DNA of 7,224 nt from Actinomycetes bacterium (GTDB lineage Bacteria > Actinomycetota > CALGFH01). Position 1 is the stretch's first letter. Each line of letters opens with the position of its first letter. The position numbers and the translations under genes were made by a program. Where the stretch lies: assembly GCA_030152105.1 (NCBI GenBank), contig JASLIH010000028.1, forward strand, positions 1 to 7,224, given 5' to 3'. The notes beneath the pieces were generated by a model that was given only the letters and a program-made list of their open reading frames with translations, did no database searches and had not been told where the DNA came from. Shown in pieces: positions 5,080 to 7,224 of this stretch.

Positions 5080-5328
5080 ATGCGTGGGGACAAGGTCGAG
5101 GTGCTGGTCGACACCGGCAACGGGAGTGTGCGGGGGTTCGAGATCGTGGCCACCCGTTCCGGGCGGCGGGTCGAGGTGACCACCTCGCGGACCATGGTCG
5201 AGGTGGCCGAGGTCACCCGGACCGGGCAGCCGGTGCGGACCGCCCGGTTCCTCTCCTCACGGGTGGTCGCCATCGTCGAGCACCCGTACGACGACGGCCG
5301 CCCGGCCGCCGCCCGGCCGTCGGCCTGA
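5080..5328 (+). CDS. Conserved-looking hypothetical protein, 82 residues
   Basis: I do not recognise this protein. It is 82 residues, apparently soluble, without signal peptide, membrane segment or cysteine. The alternating hydrophobic pattern (KVEVLVDTG, FEIVATRSGRRVEVTTS, MVEVAEVTR, RFLSSRVVAIVEHP) predicts an almost all-beta small domain covering residues 4-68. A low-complexity Asp/Arg/Ala/Pro tail (about 70-82) follows. The ATG at 5080 follows TAGGCT by seven bases. Codon third positions are strongly G/C, as in neighbouring genes, which supports real coding. It starts 49 bases after mshC in the same direction and may be partly co-transcribed, but its own -10 argues for separate initiation. 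It is convergent with the 74-residue gene, six bases away. Confidence 0.65.
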   Translation: MRGDKVEVLVDTGNGSVRGFEIVATRSGRRVEVTTSRTMVEVAEVTRTGQPVRTARFLSSRVVAIVEHPYDDGRPAAARPSA

Positions 5329-5341
5329 GGCGGCTCAGCCC
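5322..5341. terminator. Stem-loop spanning two convergent stop codons
   Basis: CTGAG-GCGG-CTCAG (5325-5338) contains both stop codons (TGA at 5326-5328, and TCA at 5335-5337 on the other strand), with GG/CC pairs outside one mismatch. The six-base gap leaves no other place for a terminator. The short stem and missing U-tract keep confidence low. Confidence 0.3.
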
Positions 5342-5559
5342 CTGGCGGGGACCCGGCCGCGTTCCAGCCGGGTGGCCAGCGCGTTCAGCAGGCTGAGCTG
5401 GGCCTCCCGCGGCCAGGCGTAGTCGGCGCGCTCCTCGTACGCCCCCTTCACCACCCGGTCGACCTTGCAGAGGGCGCTGGCGATCTGCTCGTCGGTCAGG
5501 TCGAGGACGGCGGCCTCGAGCGCGGCCCGGGTCGGGTTCACGGTCGGCGTGGCTGGCAT
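5335..5559 (-). CDS. Hypothetical protein, 74 residues, downstream of nfo
   Basis: I do not recognise this small protein. It is 74 residues, predicted mainly helical: TRAALEAAVLDLTDEQIASALCKVDRVVKGAYEERADY, then PREAQLSLLNALATRLERG. There is one cysteine (Cys31) and no signal peptide or membrane segment. The ATG at 5559 is supported by GGAGG (5568-5572) eight bases upstream. It begins 39 bases after the nfo stop on the same strand, so the two are probably one transcript, but the link to DNA repair is only positional. Its stop lies six bases from that of the convergent 82-residue gene. The good ribosome-binding site and G/C-biased third positions make it a real gene in my view; no function can be given. 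Confidence 0.62.
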   Translation of the reverse strand: MPATPTVNPTRAALEAAVLDLTDEQIASALCKVDRVVKGAYEERADYAWPREAQLSLLNALATRLERGRVPARG

Positions 5560-5567
5560 CGGGTCGG

Positions 5568-5572
5568 CCTCC
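5568..5572 (-). promoter_or_regulatory. Shine-Dalgarno of the 74-residue gene
   Basis: GGAGG on the minus strand is eight bases before the ATG at 5559. It lies in the short gap after nfo and supports re-initiation on an nfo transcript. Confidence 0.65.
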
Positions 5573-5598
5573 GGGCTCGGGTGGACGTTGCGGGAAGC

Positions 5599-6375
5599 TT
5601 AGCGGCCGCCGCCCAGGCGGGTGCGGAGCAGGTCGATGTCGGCGCGCTGGGCGTCCGCGGGCCCGGGGGTCTCGCAGATGACCGGTGCCCCGGCGGCCTG
5701 GACGATCCCGACCAGGGTGTCGAGGTCGATCTGGCCCTTGCCCAGGTTCTCGTGGCGGTCGCGGCCCGAGTCGGCCCGATCCTTGGAGTCGTTGGCGTGG
5801 ACCAGGTCGATCCGGCCGGTGATCGCCTTGACCCGGTCGACAATGCCGTCGAGCTCCTCGCCGCCGGCGTGGGCGTGGCAGGTGTCAAGGCAGAACCCGA
5901 GCCCGGTGTCGCCGATCCGGTCCCACAGCCGGGCCAGGGTGTCGAACCGGCGGGCCATGGCGTGGTTGCCGCCGGCGGTGTTCTCGAGCAGCACTGGGAC
6001 CTCGGACTCGAGCTGGTCGAGCGCCTTGCGCCAGCGGACGATGCCTTCGTCCTCGTCGCCGCCGTCGGTGACGTGGCCGCCGTGGACGATCACCGCGGCC
6101 GCGCCCACCGCGGCCGCGCCCCGGCAGGTCTCGGCCAGGAGCTTGCGGGAGGGGATGCGGATGCGGTTGTTGGGCGAGGCCAGGTTGATCCCGTAGGGGG
6201 CGTGGACGTACACGACCATGTCGGCGGCGGCCAGCTCGGCCGCGTCCGGCCCGGGTGGCGGGACCTTCCAGCCCTGGGGGTCGCCGAGGAAGAACTGCAC
6301 GCAATCGGCCCCTCTGGCCGCCCCCTGCCCGAGCGGGTCGTCGCGCCCCAGGTGGATCCCGATCTTCGTCTCCAC
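5599..6375 (-). CDS. nfo: Endonuclease IV (AP endonuclease, Nfo family)
   Basis: A 258-residue apurinic/apyrimidinic endonuclease that cleaves 5' of abasic sites and trims blocked 3' ends in base excision repair; a trinuclear-zinc TIM barrel acting in the cytoplasm. All nine metal ligands known from E. coli Nfo can be placed in order: His58 (VYVHAPY), His98 (VIVHGGH), Glu131 (LLENTAGG), Asp164 and His167 ([11 protein letters not shown]), His193 (LVHANDS), Asp206 and His208 ([10 protein letters not shown]), Glu235 (ICETPG). The length is near that of the mycobacterial enzyme (about 250) and shorter than E. coli (285). The start is GTG at 6375; [10 protein letters not shown] begins the first strand exactly as expected, and a TAAGGT hexamer lies nine bases upstream. 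Residues 87-96 are a [10 protein letters not shown] repeat encoded by a perfect 15-bp tandem duplication. It is followed by the 74-residue gene and divergent from the CHRD gene. Confidence 0.93.
   Translation of the reverse strand: METKIGIHLGRDDPLGQGAARGADCVQFFLGDPQGWKVPPPGPDAAELAAADMVVYVHAPYGINLASPNNRIRIPSRKLLAETCRGAAAVGAAAVIVHGGHVTDGGDEDEGIVRWRKALDQLESEVPVLLENTAGGNHAMARRFDTLARLWDRIGDTGLGFCLDTCHAHAGGEELDGIVDRVKAITGRIDLVHANDSKDRADSGRDRHENLGKGQIDLDTLVGIVQAAGAPVICETPGPADAQRADIDLLRTRLGGGR
6091..6120. repeat. Perfect 15-bp tandem duplication inside nfo
   Basis: CACCGCGGCCGCGCC occurs twice head to tail (6091-6105 and 6106-6120). On the coding strand it specifies GAAAV twice, just before the metal-binding IVHGGH. 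It is in frame, so gain or loss of a unit would not break the gene. Confidence 0.85.
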
Positions 6376-6384
6376 GATCTTTCG

Positions 6385-6390
6385 ACCTTA
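6385..6390 (-). promoter_or_regulatory. Putative -10 element of nfo
   Basis: TAAGGT on the minus strand lies nine bases before GTG 6375. No clear Shine-Dalgarno is present (only GAAAG close to the start), so a very short leader or leaderless start is plausible. Confidence 0.38.
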
Positions 6391-6401
6391 GCACGGGAAG
6401 C

Positions 6402-6440
6402 GGACAGGCTCCCCGGTGGTTGTCCTCATGTCCCCTGTCC
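6402..6440. repeat. Inverted repeat in the nfo/CHRD divergent region
   Basis: GGACAGG (6402-6408) and CCTGTCC (6434-6440) are exact inverted repeats separated by 25 bases. TGTCC also occurs at 6421-6425 and 6429-6433. This lies in the 88-base gap that must contain the CHRD promoter, so it may be an operator, or a leader hairpin if transcription starts upstream of it. No recognised regulator site is implied. Confidence 0.4.
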
Positions 6441-6450
6441 CCGAAGACCC

Positions 6451-6456
6451 GAGGAG
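6451..6456 (+). promoter_or_regulatory. Shine-Dalgarno of the CHRD-domain gene
   Basis: GAGGAG ends seven bases before the ATG at 6464. It fixes the start that opens directly into a signal peptide. Confidence 0.75.
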
Positions 6457-6463
6457 CAGGCGA

Positions 6464-7224
6464 ATGCGGAGTCGCCGCCGCGCTGTCGTCCTGGCCGTCG
6501 CCCTGGTGTCCGGGCTGGCACTGCTCGCCGCCCCGGCGGCCGTCGCCAGCGCGTCCACCGCCGGCACCGCCGGCAAGGTCACCCGGCTGGCCGCCACCCT
6601 GTCCGGGGCCAACGAGGTCCCCGGCCCCGGCGACCCGGACGGCCGCGGAACGGCCTTCGTCCGGCTGTCCGGCACCACGGCCTGCTACGCGCTCGAGTGG
6701 TCGGGCATCGGCGCCCCGACGGCCGCCCACATCCACCAGGGCGGCGCCGGCGTGGCCGGCCCGGTGGTGGTGCTGTTCTTCCAGCCGGGCACCAACGCGG
6801 CCTCGCTTCCTGGCACGCTCAGCTCGGTCGCCGGCTGCGTCGACGTCGACCCCGCGCTGGCCGGCAGGATCGCGGCCAGCCCTCGCGACTGGTACGTCAA
6901 CATCCACACGGCCGACTTCGCGGCCGGGGCCATCCGTGGCCAGCTGCACCGCTCGAGCCACCTCGACCTCGACCTGCCCCGCCAGCTCGCCGCCGGGCTG
7001 AACGGCGCCAACGAGGTCCCGGGCCCCGGCGACTCCGACGGCCGCGGCCTGGCCCTGGTCCGCACGGGCCGGTCGCGGGTCTGCTTCGCCCTCGGCTGGA
7101 GCGGCATCGCCCCGCCCATCTTCGCCCACATCCACGTCGGTGCCGCCGGGGTCGCCGGACCGGTGGTGGTGCTGTTCTTCGACGTGCCCGAGCTCGCCGG
7201 CGCGCCGACGGCCACCCTCCCGGC
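6464..7224 (+). CDS. Secreted protein with two tandem CHRD domains (C-terminus beyond window)
   Basis: An open frame of 253 residues runs off the right edge. Residues 1-28 form a Sec signal peptide: basic RSRRR, hydrophobic VVLAVALVSGLALLAAP, and an AVA cleavage motif at 26-28. Then come two CHRD domains, a beta fold named after chordin and also found in bacterial exported proteins. The first covers about 42-162: LSGANEVPGPGDPDGRG, AHIHQGGAGVAGPVVVLFF, and the closing WYVNIHTADFAAGAIRGQL. The second begins near 175 with LNGANEVPGPGDSDGRG and AHIHVGAAGVAGPVVVLFF, and is cut by the edge. Corresponding residues are 133 apart throughout. Cys74/Cys125 in repeat 1 and Cys207 in repeat 2 may form disulfides. 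Function is not established; CHRD proteins are extracellular and His residues of the HIH motif (89/91, 222/224) could bind metal. GAGGAG at 6451-6456 supports the start. Confidence 0.85.
   Translation, partial: MRSRRRAVVLAVALVSGLALLAAPAAVASASTAGTAGKVTRLAATLSGANEVPGPGDPDGRGTAFVRLSGTTACYALEWSGIGAPTAAHIHQGGAGVAGPVVVLFFQPGTNAASLPGTLSSVAGCVDVDPALAGRIAASPRDWYVNIHTADFAAGAIRGQLHRSSHLDLDLPRQLAAGLNGANEVPGPGDSDGRGLALVRTGRSRVCFALGWSGIAPPIFAHIHVGAAGVAGPVVVLFFDVPELAGAPTATLP

Noticed and set aside
5880..5891. The 12 bases at 5880-5891 (AGGTGTCAAGGC) also occur at 1-12.
   Set aside because: The copies lie in unrelated coding sequences (nfo and sigF) with no shared flank; chance match.
5885..7135. Long minus-strand open frame (416 codons) with repeated motifs, antisense to the CHRD gene and overlapping nfo.
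   Set aside because: It is Arg/Gly/Ala-rich low-complexity sequence; its internal repeats are the mirror of the CHRD duplication. The plus-strand frame has a Shine-Dalgarno, a signal peptide and two recognisable domains, and nfo explains the left part.

Overview
The window is very GC-rich, strongly G/C-biased at third codon positions, and carries several genes typical of Actinomycetota: a SigF/UsfX-type stress sigma factor and its anti-sigma partner, a Zur (FurB) repressor whose metal ligands fall at the same residue numbers as in the mycobacterial protein, a mycothiol ligase (MshC)-like enzyme, and an Lsr2-like nucleoid protein. I read it as chromosome of an actinobacterium. The sequence does not settle the class, and I see no phage, insertion sequence, CRISPR, tRNA or rRNA.

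Layout. Bases 1-1693 hold three minus-strand genes: a SAM-dependent methyltransferase, an RsbW/UsfX-like anti-sigma factor, and a SigF-family sigma factor cut by the left edge. The last two overlap (GTGA) and are probably translationally coupled. Divergent from them, zur (1737-2138, plus) ends at a perfect 32-bp palindrome that separates it from a convergent 89-residue protein (2194-2463, minus). That protein looks like an Lsr2 dimerisation domain followed by an AT-hook-like basic tail. A 238-bp gene-free, comparatively AT-richer spacer follows.

Bases 2702-3769 (minus) encode a metal-dependent amidohydrolase, divergent from the mshC-like gene (3801-5030, plus); their putative -10 elements lie almost back to back. 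Downstream of mshC is an unrecognised 82-residue protein (5080-5328, plus), converging on a probable two-gene minus-strand operon of nfo (endonuclease IV, 5599-6375) and an unrecognised 74-residue protein (5335-5559). The right end is a secreted protein with two tandem CHRD domains (6464 to the edge, plus), truncated by the window.

Functionally this is a patchwork of stress and homeostasis genes rather than one pathway: general stress transcription (anti-sigma/sigma), zinc-responsive repression (Zur), low-molecular-weight thiol synthesis (MshC), abasic-site repair (Nfo) and chromatin organisation (Lsr2-like). A recurring trait is an apparent leaderless arrangement: an extended TANNNT-like -10 element followed by 6-8 bases and then the start codon, with no Shine-Dalgarno. 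Genes that instead have a clear Shine-Dalgarno are the anti-sigma factor, the Lsr2-like gene, the 74-residue gene and the CHRD gene. The candidates most worth attention are the Lsr2-N/AT-hook mini-protein, the CysRS-like zinc site in the MshC-like enzyme, and the leaderless promoter pattern. I found no convincing wholly new multi-gene system.
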